Shown here one piece after another: positions 1-10,967 of a stretch of 64,000 nt of DNA (the first letter of the stretch is position 1; every line of letters begins with the position of its first letter). The notes under the pieces are model-generated. The model made no database searches and was not told the origin of the DNA. It saw only the letters and a list, made by a program, of their open reading frames with translations. The translations under genes were made by a program, and so were the position numbers. Origin of the DNA: Ascarosepion bandense (Eukaryota > Mollusca > Cephalopoda > Sepiida > Sepiidae). The stretch spans positions 2,214,001-2,278,000 of the forward strand of contig JBBBDQ010000750.1 in NCBI GenBank assembly GCA_037127315.1, read 5' to 3'.

Positions 1-58
1 AGCTGTGGAGAGTCATGATCACTTACGTTTTGAAGGGACACAAGAAGAAGAAGAAGAA
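1..58 (+). mobile_element. 3' end of RTE-like LINE (RTE-1), cut by window edge
   Basis: The frame reads LWRVMITYVLKGHKKK, the same extreme C-terminus seen at 27063-27405 and 35510-36260 (MIAYVLKGxGT). It runs into an (AAG)n tail, the 3' terminus of this LINE family. The rest of the element lies off the left edge. Dead fragment. Confidence 0.75.
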
Positions 59-1095
59 ATTTTCCTCTGATTATCCATTTCTGAAAAATCATCAGTCAGC
101 TGAACACATTCGATTTCGTAACTAACTAATAATTTCGCCATTGAAAGTATTAACAGATTCGATTAAGAATTGCCAAGTTCTCAATGCAACTATAGATTTT
201 TTTTTTTTACACAAACTAAAAACCCTCACCACACATGCCCAGGAAAAAAGGAAGCAATCGACCCGCACCGCTAACATCCCCCCCTCAACCAATCACAGAT
301 TGAAATCCTTTGGACATAAATAATAAATGCTAAACGCTCCACTGGCATTTAATATTTATTATTTAAATGCTGTGTGTGATTGAAGAACTTCTGTAAAAGA
401 CTTGTGTAAAAAAGGTCGAATGCAAAAAAAAAACAAAAAAAAACTTGTTCTATTTTTCTCTCATATTAAACGGTTTAAAGCTCAGTGCATTTTATATTAA
501 ATATGCTTTTCAATCGTACGCCATCTACAGTCGACCGAAGATGACCCAGCTATGGAACAATTCCGTTCTTTACTTTTTTTTAAGAGGAATTTTGTTTAGA
601 TGTCATTTTAATTCGAAACCGATTTTTTTTTTTTCGAAGAAACCGCGGTGTTAATATCTTTGATAAATTCTCTTTGTTTGCTTTTAGGATTAGAAAAACA
701 ATAAACGCTTTTATCACACTACGTTCTTCGTTTTTTCTCTTGTAATTTTGGAGTACATTGTTAATATAATCCTTTATCAGGGTGATCGACCCTCAATACA
801 CACTTAACATATGTGTTTGGCGTATTCAATAAATTCAATTCGCATTTGAGTATTACAACGAGAAAAAGAAAGAAAGAAAAAAATTCTAGTTATTATCTAT
901 TTTTTAACGAGAGAAAATGCGTTATTTATTTTTAAATACTATATCCCTTCATGACGTATGCACTCATGACTCTCCACGGCTTCCTTTGCTTTCTTATCTG
1001 TGAATTTCACTGCATCTTTAAGAAAGTGGGATGCTTTTTCATTCCCTTTTTCTACTGTTTGAAATTTGGAGTTTTTTCTTCACTTACATTGCCTC
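59..1095. other. AT-rich DNA, nothing recognised
   Basis: Only short open frames and homopolymer A/T runs. No repeat shared with the rest of the window was noticed. Confidence 0.5.
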
Positions 1096-1099
1096 CACC

Positions 1100-1285
1100 T
1101 AAGGCTAGAGTGCCGAGTCTACCCTACTATTTAACCCAATGCTGGTTGGATAGGGGTCGAGATGAAATGGGAAAATGCCTTTCCCAAGAGGATATATGCA
1201 AAAGTGAATGCAACAAACTACCCTAGAATTTGAACTCGGCTCGCCGACTCCATTTTATGCGCCAATATCCATGACGCTAATCACA
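1100..1285 (-). mobile_element. Degenerate SINE1 copy
   Basis: Shares the order of SINE1 blocks in reverse: a 'ctatttaaccc' block, a 'cctttcccaagagg' block, a 'gtgaatgcaa' block, and a 'gaatttgaactcggct' block that is the degenerate B-box region. The distal half is lost and many substitutions suggest an old copy. Confidence 0.6.
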
Positions 1286-1411
1286 TATTCAAAAGCACAA
1301 TAAATTCAGTATAATATAGAGCCTCATCCATGTACGCATGTGTAGAGGCAACCATTGATCTGTTCTCTAAACCTGTAACACAAAACCTTAGAGCAATCAA
1401 CAATCTTGTAC

Positions 1412-1687
1412 AGTTGATATCGGTTCGAAACGAGAATTCGAAGATTCGAGTTCGAATTTCAGTTGTGTTCACTTACGCGCAAATACCCTTGGGAAACGTA
1501 TTTATCCGTCTCTTTTCCCTCCAGCTATAGGTTAAAAAGCAGGAAAGACTGGTTTCTATAGCTTTGTTTGGCCACCAATTTACCGCAGAAAGTAATGCAG
1601 GAAAATATTTTGTCCAGTCAGTCATGTCTCGTTTGAGACATGATCACCCGAGCGAGTATCATGTATGTCACTTAACCAACTGACTGA
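1412..1687 (+). mobile_element. SINE1, nearly full length, diverged
   Basis: tRNA-derived SINE in sense orientation. The B-box-like 'gagttcgaatttc' lies near 1449-1461. The body has the cassette 'aaatacccttgggaaa', and the tail has the 'catgtctc...gagacatg' palindrome and ends 'cttaaccaactgactg'. The 5' half of the head, with the A box, is diverged. Resembles the tRNA-derived SINEs known from octopus; I cannot say which. Confidence 0.8.
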
Positions 1688-1798
1688 TACATATAGCTGA
1701 TTGATGTCATATCCACCAACCCGACTCCACAGTTTTGTCGACGAACCTTTTATTAATCGTTCGATTCACTCGTCAGAAGGTATCAGCAATTACAGACA

Positions 1799-2109
1799 GT
1801 CAGCCAGTCAATTAAGTGCCATACGTGATACACGCTTGGGCGATCATGTCTCGAAAGAGACATGACTGACTGGGCAGAAGATTATCCCGCAATAGGTTGC
1901 CATTGCTTTCTGCGGTAGACTGGTTGCCGACCAAAGCTATAGAACCCAGTCTGTCCTGCTATTTAACCCATAACTGGAAGGAAGAGACGGATTAATACCT
2001 TTCCCAAGGGTATTTGCGCGAAAGTGAAGACAATGGATTCAACTGGAATTCGAACTCGGCTCCCCGGTTTCTCGTTCCGAGCCGATATCCACTGTACCAC
2101 AACGCATAT
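1799..2109 (-). mobile_element. SINE1, full length
   Basis: Complete minus-strand copy, read from the tail (1799) to the tRNA-like head at 2050-2109. The head carries the reverse complement of B box GTTCGAATTCC and of A-box-like TGGTACAGTGG. The tail palindrome catgtctcgaaagagacatg is intact. No clear target-site duplication. Confidence 0.88.
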
Positions 2110-2403
2110 TTGGTTAAAAAGAACCGGCAAGGTCTGCCATTTTAATTTTTTATTTAATTTCCCAACTTTCCAATGAGTTGATTATTGCGTTCGATGTTGT
2201 GGATAAACTGTCCAAAGTTCGTATTTTTCTATTTTTGTTCAAGTACCTTCGATTTTTGTAGTCATTATCAAGAGCAAATGTGATTTCTGTGTAGTTCTTT
2301 GAATTCCTTTGTCAACATCCGGGTATTCTTTAGGATGCTGGGTGTTTGAAATGGTGTACTGTAGCATCATTTGTAGCGGCTACTGGGAACGAGGCCACAC
2401 AAA

Positions 2404-2404
2404 A

Positions 2405-2446
<42 letters not shown>
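2404..2446. repeat. (AT)n microsatellite
   Basis: Uninterrupted TA/AT dinucleotide run. One of more than 30 such runs in the window. Confidence 0.95.
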
Positions 2447-2449
2447 CGT

Positions 2450-3095
2450 AGAATATTTGGTATTTAAGTCAGGTAAATTCCGATAGAGATGAACTCAAAA
2501 GAACTCAATGTTAAATTTATTTATTGAATTTAACAGAGTAATATAATCAAGAAAATATTTTGATATTCTACAATTTCATAGGTAATACGTATACGACAAA
2601 CCTGCTCGTCCAACCCAAATGATACAACAGTCAATATTCAAAATAATCCAGAAAAAAATACTCACAGATACTCACGTGTCCATATCGAGAATAGACATTT
2701 GTAACGGTAATCTACAAAAACATTTCCTCGCTCATTCAAAAAACACCAGAGAAAAAGAAAAAGAAAAATATAGAAAATTAATAAACGGAAAGAAGAGAAA
2801 GAAAAAGAAAAGAAAACGAGAACAAACAGTATAAAGAGAAAGGAAGTTAAAGTCAACGTCTCAGATCGACACCAGCGTCTATTGCAATTCATCTGCTTTC
2901 TTAGAAAAACATGACATGGAAATTTAACATTAAAGTTTAGTTTTAAATATAATGGGATATATTTACGATAAAAAATGAATTGTAAATCAAACTTTTAAAT
3001 ACAAATTAAAATATAACCACTACTAGTATTAAATTATGAGTATACTTAAAATAATTAAAACAATAAATTAAAAATTATAAAAGAAAATAAATAAA
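2450..3095. other. AT-rich DNA, nothing recognised
   Basis: A-rich stretch with an AAAG-rich segment near 2750-2840. No element or gene recognised. Confidence 0.5.
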
Positions 3096-3096
3096 A

Positions 3097-3376
3097 TATT
3101 AAAAGACAATCTGAAAATATCTTAAATAATAGTAATAAATACTAATAATAATGATAATAATATTAAATAAGAAAAAGATCTTAATAGTAATAAAATAATA
3201 TTAATAAAAATAATAATAAATATATATATATGTAAAACGTTTTACACTAATAATAACAATAATAAAATTATTATTAGAAAAAAGAAAAAGATCTTATGTA
3301 ATAGTAATGAAATAATATTATAATAATAATAATAATGATAAAAATAATAAAAATATATATATAAAAATTTTAACAC

Positions 3377-3414
<38 letters not shown>

Positions 3415-3550
3415 TTAAAAAAGAAAAAGGTCTTAAATAATAGCAATAAAATAATATTCATGAAATAATAATAATAATAAAATACTAAAAAAATATATAT
3501 ATATAAAATTTTAACACAATAATAATATTATTATTATTTAAAAGATCTAT
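3097..3550. repeat. AT-rich tandem repeat, ~115-135 bp period
   Basis: The block 'aagaaaaagatctta' recurs near 3171, 3285 and 3421, with a partial match before 3120 and another near 3539. Each is followed by 'taataaaataatatt' and by '(t)aaaattttaacactaat'. Each unit also holds an AAT run of variable length, so period length differs. Non-coding. Confidence 0.7.
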
Positions 3551-3555
3551 ACATA

Positions 3556-3584
3556 TATACATATACACATACCCACATATACAC

Positions 3585-3617
<33 letters not shown>

Positions 3618-3880
3618 TACATACATACACACATATATTTATATACACATCTACATCATAATACATCCAAAAACAAATATATACATATCCCATATATATT
3701 TTTTCATTAATATATATATATATATATACCTATATATATACACATACATACAAACACATACACACACACACACACGTATATATATATATATATATAAATG
3801 CGCACCTACACACATACATACATATATGCACATATACACGTACATACCCGCATATTCATACACGCATATACATACTATAT
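3556..3880. repeat. Mixed TA/CATA/CA simple-sequence tract
   Basis: Alternating ATATAC, CATACA and CACA runs. The tyrosine/cysteine/valine-rich open frames here are translations of simple sequence. Confidence 0.85.
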
Positions 3881-4385
3881 TACAATTTAAAATATTATAA
3901 AAACATTACAATTAACAATTATTGTATTTGATAATAATCAATTTCTCCTCCAGGCATAAATTACATCTGTCCCTGAAGTTGTTGGAAGTTTTAGCATATT
4001 TTATTATCCTCCATTTGACAGGGGGGGGGGGGTAAATCCTCAATCCTTTATATCCCAGTAATATTTAGACAGGGTAATTTGATGTTTCAAGGAGGCGTTG
4101 GAAAACGAGTGTCTGTGATTGTAAAGTCTCTGTTTCCAACTACCTGCAGATATCCCTATATAAAGTCTTCTTTTTTTTTTTTGCCAGGGTCCTCTTCGGG
4201 AAAAATAGTGGCTTCATAAACAGCTTTTTCAGAATTACTCCTGCCATCAATATATATATATATATACTGTATGAAGCCAAAAACATAATGGGATGGCTTC
4301 GAAACATGAGAAATTTTTTGTGTAGTGATACACAACCATTACAGTAAAACGCTCTAAATAAACCTACGAGTTCAACAACTTAGTT

Positions 4386-4428
<43 letters not shown>

Positions 4429-4431
4429 CGG

Positions 4432-4712
4432 AAAATCCCGAAGATTAACGAAATGGTTTTAACAACCGACATATTGAAATTATTTGTTTGAACATTATTT
4501 ATAGTCGATACTCGTATTTGAGTAGATATTATGTTTTTAATCAAACAGTATATTCATATTATTATTTCTATCATATTATTATTCTGATAATTTATGATAA
4601 ATTTTGTACGAAAATGTGCGTCATTCGACAGGGTTCGAACCTACGATCCCTATCACTGCGAAGCGACCAATTGATCAGGCGTGTCTTAAACCACTCGACC
4701 ACGAATGACTGT
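4432..4712 (-). mobile_element. SINE2: Ser/Leu-tRNA-like head SINE
   Basis: Minus-strand tRNA-derived SINE. A box TGGTCGAGTGG is the complement of 4691-4701 and B box GGTTCGAACC is at 4632-4641. The spacing and the longer variable region suit a type II (Ser/Leu) tRNA. The head is followed by a body shared with 5866-6065 and 8931-9252, and the element ends at an (AT)n run at about 4432. Only a few family members are present, more diverged than SINE1. Confidence 0.78.
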
Positions 4713-4741
4713 GGTATCATATATAATTTGGAAATTAGTTA

Positions 4742-4788
4742 TTTCCGCAACCTAGGTTTCAACTCTTCGGTATCTTCAGGCAATTTAT
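4742..4788 (-). ncRNA. Hammerhead-ribozyme-like sequence, family I
   Basis: Minus strand reads CTGAAGA (complement of 4773-4779), a short imperfect stem II, GAAA (complement of 4757-4760), then CC-TA-GG as a 2-bp stem III and TT as the cleavage dinucleotide. Stem I is TTGC/GCGG, four pairs including G-U. All hammerhead core positions are satisfied, but stem II is weak. Related to 5119-5165. Confidence 0.6.
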
Positions 4789-5118
4789 AATAATTGATTT
4801 TCCAAAATTTTCAAACGTACAAAAAGCTAGCCACGTGTGGAAATTAAAAATGAAAAATGGGAAAAGACCCTGATATATCTTGGAGTATAGTGTAAAAGCC
4901 AAACCATACAGATTGTGCCAAGATCAGAAGTAATGTCGAGGTGTAAACGCACCTATAAATACATATTAGGTTCATACAAACTTGGATGAATGAGTTTTAA
5001 GATCCTTAAATAATTCCTCCTTAATTTTAAAAACATTTTGGTTGTTTCAAAATGCCAGTCGCGTGTTCGTAAGAATCCCTGTTTGTACAATTGAAAAACC
5101 TTTAAAAAATTAGTTATG

Positions 5119-5165
5119 AATCGCCTGCAGTAAACGAAAGGTTGAAACCTTTGGTTGCGGAAATA
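5119..5165 (+). ncRNA. Hammerhead relic, family I
   Basis: Homologous to 4742-4788 in sense orientation; the 3' half (gttGAAAcc...ggttgcgg) is shared. The CTGANGA half is altered to CTGCAGTAAAC, so the core is broken. A TATTGAACAC motif follows at 5212-5221. Confidence 0.5.
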
Positions 5166-5281
5166 AATTATTTCCAAATTAAAAATATGAAAATGTTCTA
5201 CCATATAAATGTATTGAACACTTTTTAATACAACTGAGTGCTGGTCTAATTTAATTATGACCAAAAACTAACTAATCAGAC

Positions 5282-5346
<65 letters not shown>

Positions 5347-5377
5347 ATAGAATTGATGATAGATATGAACCGATTGT

Positions 5378-5424
<47 letters not shown>

Positions 5425-5440
5425 GATAGATAGATCCGAT

Positions 5441-5495
<55 letters not shown>

Positions 5496-5547
5496 TGAAC
5501 CGATTGTGATAGATAGATAGATAGATAGATAGATATGAACCGATTGT

Positions 5548-5607
<60 letters not shown>

Positions 5608-5618
5608 TGAACCGATGT

Positions 5619-5678
<60 letters not shown>

Positions 5679-5690
5679 TGAACCGATTGT

Positions 5691-5742
<52 letters not shown>

Positions 5743-5752
5743 TGAACCGATT
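5282..5752. repeat. (GATA)n satellite with recurring spacer
   Basis: Long GATA arrays interrupted several times by the same spacer, tgaaccgattgtgatag, with one-base variants. This is a two-level array rather than a plain microsatellite. Similar spacers occur in the GATA/TATC arrays at 16512-16922 and 31157-31365. Confidence 0.9.
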
Positions 5753-5865
5753 GGATCTATAATTTACACTAAGAATGATGATATATTAGTTCTGAAACAT
5801 TTCGACATTAACATCTACATATTCGTTGTCTAAAATAACTGGGCTAAATTTTTGGTATGTACATG

Positions 5866-6065
5866 AACATCGCATTTGAGTAGATATTCTGTCTTTAATT
5901 AAAGAGTATATTTACGTATATATTTTTACCGGCCTGATTATCTATGAGAAATTATGTTATGAAAACATATGTCATTCGGCAGGATTCGAAACTGCGACCC
6001 CTAAGAACATAGGGAAGCCACCAATCGATCATGTGCATCTTAGATCACTCGACAAATGATTTCGC
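5866..6065 (-). mobile_element. SINE2, degenerate copy
   Basis: Body segment (gagtagatattctg...taccggcctgattat) and head (complement of GATTCGAA B box; decayed A box near 6045) align in order with 4432-4712. The 3' end is truncated relative to that copy. Confidence 0.7.
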
Positions 6066-6198
6066 AATCTAAGCGACCTCATATATATTTTATAAATATA
6101 TATATATATAAAACAGGAAATTACATTTTCAAGATCGTACTAAAAACGGGACAAGTATATCCGTTACAAAAAGTTACATTACACATAAATTAAATATT

Positions 6199-6237
<39 letters not shown>

Positions 6238-6336
6238 TTGATATAACAAGTGCGTTATTAAATACTTTTTTCAACTTCTGATAATGCTACTGACAAATGA
6301 AAACGTTAATGTAATTAAAGTCGATATAAAGATAAG

Positions 6337-6337
6337 A

Positions 6338-6400
<63 letters not shown>
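6337..6400. repeat. (TG)n microsatellite
   Basis: TG run with a GCGCGC interruption near 6361. Confidence 0.95.
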
Positions 6401-6402
<2 letters not shown>

Positions 6403-6409
6403 AGATATG

Positions 6410-6980
6410 AATCGTTAAATATCACAGAAAAAGCGTGTACCCGGGTCTAGTTAGTTTAACAATTATTGAAACTTATTAACTTTGTATTTAGGGGATATAA
6501 TTTTTAATTTTTAATTTTTAATCAGATCATAGTTTGGAAACCATTTTTTTTATTAGATTTTTAATTTTAAATTTCTATTCTCATATCTAGTCAATATATG
6601 ATTCATATATTAAGATTAAATATACAAACTTACATTAATTATAAAGACTCTACTTAAATAAAACTATCCGCGATAACTATTATCTGCCTTCCTAAAAAAC
6701 CCATGAAGGTATAGTCTAGTCACTAGATAAACAAAACTTACAAGTGTCTAGAAATCAAGAACGCTCATTAATCAACCACTTAAGAAACACCCTATCCAAA
6801 AATCCCAACGGTCACAGACTTAGTCCACTATAACTAACCCCCACCAACACCTCTAACAAAACACTTTCTCCAAAAATTCCAAACGGTCAAAGACTTATTC
6901 CACTATCAATAACTCCACCCACCAACACCTCGGACAAAACTAAATAAATATAAAGAAAAAGGATTTCCAGTACTTTAAAC
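6410..6980. other. AT-rich DNA, nothing recognised
   Basis: No shared repeat or coding signal noticed. Confidence 0.5.
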
Positions 6981-6981
6981 A

Positions 6982-7036
6982 CTGCCTGATGAGAGATTGA
7001 AGTTTCAATGGCGAAAGGAACGTACCTTTGTAGCGA
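6982..7036 (+). ncRNA. Hammerhead-ribozyme-like sequence, family D
   Basis: CTGATGA at 6986-6992, stem II with ATTGA/TCAAT, GAAA at 7013-7016, stem III loop ending at GTA near 7030-7032, then GCG pairing with the TGC before the core. Stem II lacks perfect closing pairs. Same family as 7458-7510. A TATCGAGCAC motif follows at 7103-7112. Confidence 0.65.
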
Positions 7037-7166
7037 ATATATATAAAATAATTATGTACATGATCTAAAATATAATTTATAATAAATAGTCACAGCTCTA
7101 TATATCGAGCACTGTTTTAAATTAATGTTTTGGACGTTGTAAGAATACTTCGTTCTGTATTCACTC

Positions 7167-7213
<47 letters not shown>

Positions 7214-7234
7214 GTAACTCGCATTCGTTCTCTC

Positions 7235-7378
7235 AAACACTCTTCCCATCTACATCCTTACCCGTCTATCACCCTCCTTCTGACATTTCCTATATCTAAC
7301 CACTCTTTCTCATCACCTTCCTCTATGTAACCCCTTAGCGCAATAGTGGCAGTGGAATGACTTGCTTAGGGTGAAATG

Positions 7379-7392
<14 letters not shown>
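7235..7392 (+). mobile_element. L2/CR1-like LINE 3' end fragment
   Basis: Pyrimidine-rich 3' UTR followed by a conserved end (tatgtaacccc...agtggca...cttagggtgaaatgattaa). It matches the 3' end of the LINE at 62215-62773 and the reverse copies at 22812-22895 and 23240-23410. 5'-truncated, no coding sequence left. Confidence 0.65.
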
Positions 7393-7428
<36 letters not shown>

Positions 7429-7457
7429 TAGATATCTATAGTGTATATATCAGGTTT

Positions 7458-7510
7458 CACTGCTGACGACATTGAAGTTTCAATGTCCGAACGAACGTAC
7501 CTTCGTAACG
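7458..7510 (+). ncRNA. Hammerhead-ribozyme-like sequence, family D
   Basis: CTGACGA at 7463-7469 followed by a stem II with GACATTGA paired to TCAATGTC across an AGTT loop. The expected GAAA reads GAAC, so the core is one base off. Stem III region cGAAcgtaccTTCG then TA. The intact stem II and the paired sister copy at 6982-7036 support a ribozyme origin; this copy is probably inactive. Confidence 0.6.
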
Positions 7511-7555
7511 AATATATATAGAATAATTATGTACATGTTCTAAAATATAATTTAT

Positions 7556-7556
7556 A

Positions 7557-7621
<65 letters not shown>
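7556..7621. repeat. (AT)n(TG)n microsatellite
   Basis: AT run passing directly into a TG run. Other AT runs lie at 7170-7212, 7383-7425 and 7788-7832. Confidence 0.95.
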
Positions 7622-7623
<2 letters not shown>

Positions 7624-7784
7624 TTACGTGTTAGGTTACTCGTCTCGGGGTTTTTTCTTTTGACTAGTACTTTGACTAATGTTCAAGTGTTTAGTTCGTT
7701 TCTTTTCTTTTTTTTGTTTCCATTTTGTCCCCTCCGCGTTTGTACTCTGTGAGTTTTTCTAGACGTGTTCAAAGTCACAGTCAT

Positions 7785-7833
<49 letters not shown>

Positions 7834-7836
7834 TCC

Positions 7837-8645
7837 AGGGTGCGATCGGTAAATTGCCGCCATTTCATACTTCTAATGTCGTGCATGCGCTTTGTTCTTT
7901 ATTTTGTCGACTGCACGATATAGTAGGCTTATTTGTTCACAGTCAATGAGAAAAAAGATCACAATGACGCAATTCATACCGTAATAGATTTGGCAACGTT
8001 ATGCTGTACTTCTTGGCATTAGCGCCGGAAGTTTCAATACGATCATTTCAAAGTGTTTGACTGTGAATCTGAGGACAGTGCAGAGGATTAGAAAAGAGTC
8101 GGATGAGTGTAGTGGTGATCACGAAGGTGTCTGGAGTGATCACTAATCATGGCGACGTTAAGCCTCCATTTATCTTCTCCATGGCCTCAGACCCAACACG
8201 AAGGCCTAAACCAAATGCCTTGAGAGGATAGTGCTGCGCTGGGTTAAAAAGGGTGGCTGTTGGAAGACCCTATGTCTAGCAACAGGACTCTGCACCATGT
8301 CACACAATCGGGAGAACCCAGTCATGGCTGTCAAACAATTTCTACGATTAATCACCTCTTATATCTGACCACCTAATTTCCCAGACTACAACACCCTTGA
8401 TTATTACGGGCGGAAAGAGAGATAAACAAACAAAACTCTTTGTAACACAAAAGATGAACTAAAGTATTACAGCAGCTTTCACCAACTTTAACAAGGATAC
8501 CGTCCAGAAGAGTTGAAGAAGATTCCGAAGTCGTCTTGGGGCCGTTGTTGAAGGCAATGGTTATTTTACTGAATATAATTTACTCTTTGGTATTTCAAGA
8601 TATTTTTGTGCAATTTTGGCAGATAAATCTTAGATATATGTTAAA
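7837..8645 (+). pseudogene. Decayed, internally deleted mariner-like transposase element
   Basis: The left end agggtgcgatcggtaaattg looks like a mariner terminal repeat and recurs at 10837. The frame then decays. Around 8150-8200 one frame reads FGVITNHGDVKPPFIF. Around 8260-8310 another reads GRPYV*QQDSAPCH, where the stop replaces an expected Trp; the Asp is the second catalytic D. Then come PNFPDYNTLDYY (third-D region) and RRFRSRLGAVVEGNG near the C-terminus. The part containing the first catalytic Asp is missing: the N-terminal helix-turn-helix remnant (TVQRIRKESDECSGDHEGV) joins straight to the catalytic core. With stops and frameshifts this is a non-functional cut-and-paste element. 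Confidence 0.8.
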
Positions 8646-8660
8646 ATGACATGTATATAT

Positions 8661-8725
8661 TTATAGTCATCCACAAACAGATCTGTTTCGCTGTATCACA
8701 GCTCATCAGTACGATTAGACATCCG
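8661..8725 (-). ncRNA. Hammerhead ribozyme, family A
   Basis: Minus strand: CTGATGA (complement of 8703-8709), stem II GCTG-TGATA-CAGC, GAAA (complement of 8686-8689), stem III CAG-AT-CTG, then TT where the sister copies have TC. Stem I TCGTA/TGTGG keeps five pairs through G-U changes relative to the copy at 24194, a compatible change. All catalytic core bases are present. Confidence 0.8.
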
Positions 8726-8805
8726 ATTGGTATTTACTCAAGTTTGAAACCCGACCGAATTGGCATTAGTCGGCGATTCTACCTCTGAACTATGGGCGCT
8801 CGGAA
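8661..8805 (-). mobile_element. SINE3: tRNA-Gly-like head plus hammerhead tail
   Basis: Minus strand: the A-box-like tagttcagaggtagaa (complement of about 8780-8795) resembles tRNA-Gly, and ggtttcaaac is the B-box region. A short linker leads to a complete hammerhead at 8661-8725 and then an AT run. Same order as 24194-24325 and 55945-56075. Confidence 0.75.
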
Positions 8806-8882
8806 AAAAGGCAGACTTTTAGCGTGTGATATACCATATGCATACATTATAAAACTATATATATACACGATATACATGTACT

Positions 8883-8930
<48 letters not shown>

Positions 8931-9252
8931 GTATTTGTTTGAACATTATTTTTGATCGATACTAGTATTTACGTAGATATTCTGTTTATAATCAAACAGT
9001 ATATATATTTATTTCTACCGGCCTGATTATTTACGATGAATTTTGTCACAAAAATATGTGTCATTCGGCAAGACTTTCGTAACAAAATTTATCCTAAATA
9101 ATCAGGCCGGTAGAAATAAATATATAAACTGTTTGATTATAAACGGAATATCTACTAAAATACGAGTATCGATCAAAAATAATGTTCAAACAAATAATTT
9201 CAAGTTGTCGGTTGTTTAAAACCATTTCGTTAATCTTCGTAAATTTCCGTAA
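8931..9252. repeat. Head-to-head inverted dimer of SINE2 bodies
   Basis: The arms 8932-9052 and 9076-9196 are near-perfect reverse complements (about 120 bp each) around a 23-bp centre holding tgtcattcggcaagac, the remnant of the SINE2 head. Each arm matches the body at 4432-4620. The result is a large potential foldback. Confidence 0.85.
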
Positions 9253-9259
9253 CAATATC

Positions 9260-9294
<35 letters not shown>

Positions 9295-9307
9295 CGAACT
9301 ATATACA

Positions 9308-9311
<4 letters not shown>

Positions 9312-9387
<76 letters not shown>

Positions 9388-9392
9388 ACGCG
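9312..9392. repeat. (TG)n microsatellite
   Basis: About 80 bp of TG after a short TA run, ending in GCACGCGCG. Confidence 0.95.
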
Positions 9393-9394
9393 CG

Positions 9395-10055
9395 TGTATA
9401 CTGTACTTAATGAATATAAAATGAAGCTCCTGGTTCACATTATTGTTTAAACTGGTTTACTATAAAATTGTTTACGCTAAAAACAAAAGTCATAATCCTG
9501 CAAATATTACTATCATCCTTTTTATTGATATGGAAGCCGAAATGCAGAATTAAAACGGAGAAAAAACTTTTATTATAAAATAATGAAACAAACGTATGTT
9601 ATAAAAAGCAACGCAAATATCAAACATCATTAAAAGAGAAAAATCTCTTCAAAAAAAGTCAGTCAATCAATAAATATGTTTGGTCTTTTGGGGTGGCAGG
9701 TGACTTGTACTGAAAACTTTCCACTACTTCCTTATACACACGCATACACGCGCGTTCGTACAATACACACGCCCAAAAACTTCTAATGTGCGTCGGTCAA
9801 AATCAATTCCATTACAGGTTTGAAAGAATAATTGTTCCTTATTCAAAACATCGGAGTTATAGGCCCCTATGTACAATCAAGACCAAACTTAACACATTTT
9901 CCTCCATACAGAGATTAATATTTAATATTTTACCTAATTTTGACTCACTTTCTTTTTAAAGAAATGCTTTTGGAGGAAATCAAATATCAGAAATCTATAT
10001 ATAAAATTCTGCGACTTCTGTTAGACCGTCCATCCATCGCGACCTCTGAAATAGA
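9395..10055. other. Unique-looking AT-rich DNA
   Basis: No coding signal or shared repeat recognised. Confidence 0.45.
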
Positions 10056-10059
10056 CTTA

Positions 10060-10245
10060 CATTGACTGATCAAAACCAAACGCTTCAAAAAGTTGGAATT
10101 TGTCTCCAGAAAGAAATATTTACGCATGGCCAGTTGTATGTTGAATGCTTAAGAGTAAGAAATTCTAAGAATTTATTCTTCGCTGGTTAAAAAGAAAAAA
10201 AAAATTCTTCAGAAATATTGTACACCATAAAATTAAATTAAATTA
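10060..10245. repeat. Repeat N, left half (split by Helitron)
   Basis: Blocks such as 'aaagttggaatttg', 'ctgtatgttg' and 'agagtaagaaat' occur in the same order at 47870-48060. The repeat resumes at 10968 after the Helitron sequences. Nature of the repeat unknown. Confidence 0.7.
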
Positions 10246-10271
10246 TCTAAACTTATTTATAAATGGAACTT

Positions 10272-10336
<65 letters not shown>

Positions 10337-10786
10337 GTTACCTATAGACTCCGAAACGGCTGAACCGATTTTCTTGAAAATTTACACAGTTGTACTATAA
10401 GCGTCTGCGAGTGTTCTTAGCTAGGTTTTGGTCGAGGTACCCCCGATAAATATCAAAAATCGATAATCGAAAAAATCGGGTTATAGAAGGAGTGGTCCGA
10501 TTTTAATCAAATTTGATACACTCATAGACGTAAGAAACGATATTCAGAAGTTTCAAGGTTGAAGTTCTTACAATAGTGCAGAAAATCGATAATATATATA
10601 TATAAGGCAAGATGTTTGTGTGTGTGTCTGTTTATCTGCCTGTATGTCCTTTATACAAATCCACAATTTTTATCCGATTCTCACCAAACTTCACACAAAT
10701 ATTCTTTAGGCTGAGTCTGGGCTCCAGGACCATGGATTAGTTTTAAAGCTTTCATTACATTCGAGCAACGCCGGGCTATACTGCTA

Positions 10787-10787
<1 letters not shown>
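10246..10787 (+). mobile_element. Non-autonomous Helitron
   Basis: Starts with TCTAAACTTATTTATAAATG directly after an A. It contains a TG microsatellite and a block ending in GAAAATTTACACAG. It ends with a short hairpin around cgagcaacgccggg, then ctatactgCTAG followed by T. 5'-TC, a 3' hairpin, CTAG and insertion between A and T without target duplication are Helitron hallmarks. No Rep/helicase coding sequence. Four other copies are in the window. Confidence 0.82.
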
Positions 10788-10836
<49 letters not shown>

Positions 10837-10839
<3 letters not shown>

Positions 10840-10868
10840 GTGCGATTGGTAAATTGTCGCAATTATTT
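10837..10868 (+). mobile_element. Mariner terminal fragment
   Basis: taggtgcgattggtaaattg matches the left end of the mariner-like element at 7837. Only the end is present, between an (AT)n run and a second Helitron 3' end. Confidence 0.5.
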
Positions 10869-10967
10869 TATTATTTCAAATATTCTTTAGGCTGAGTCTA
10901 AGCTCCAGGACCATGGATTAGTTTTAAAGCTTTCATTACACCCGAGCAACGCCGGGCTATACTGCTA
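10869..10967 (+). mobile_element. Second Helitron 3' end
   Basis: Repeats the last ~100 bp of the Helitron at 10246-10787, from the attctttaggctgagtct block to cccgagcaacgccggg...CTAG, then T. Together with 10246-10787 it makes a Helitron with two 3' termini. Confidence 0.78.

Noticed and set aside
4621..4712. Functional tRNA-Ser or tRNA-Leu gene
   Set aside because: A and B boxes are present but the acceptor stem does not close and the sequence continues into a repeated SINE body.
5282..5752. CRISPR array
   Set aside because: The long element is a tetranucleotide repeat and the 'spacers' are identical to each other, the reverse of a CRISPR layout; the genome is eukaryotic.
9182..9424. 80-codon frame ending in Cys/Val repeats
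   Set aside because: Translation of the SINE2 inverted arm plus (TG)n.
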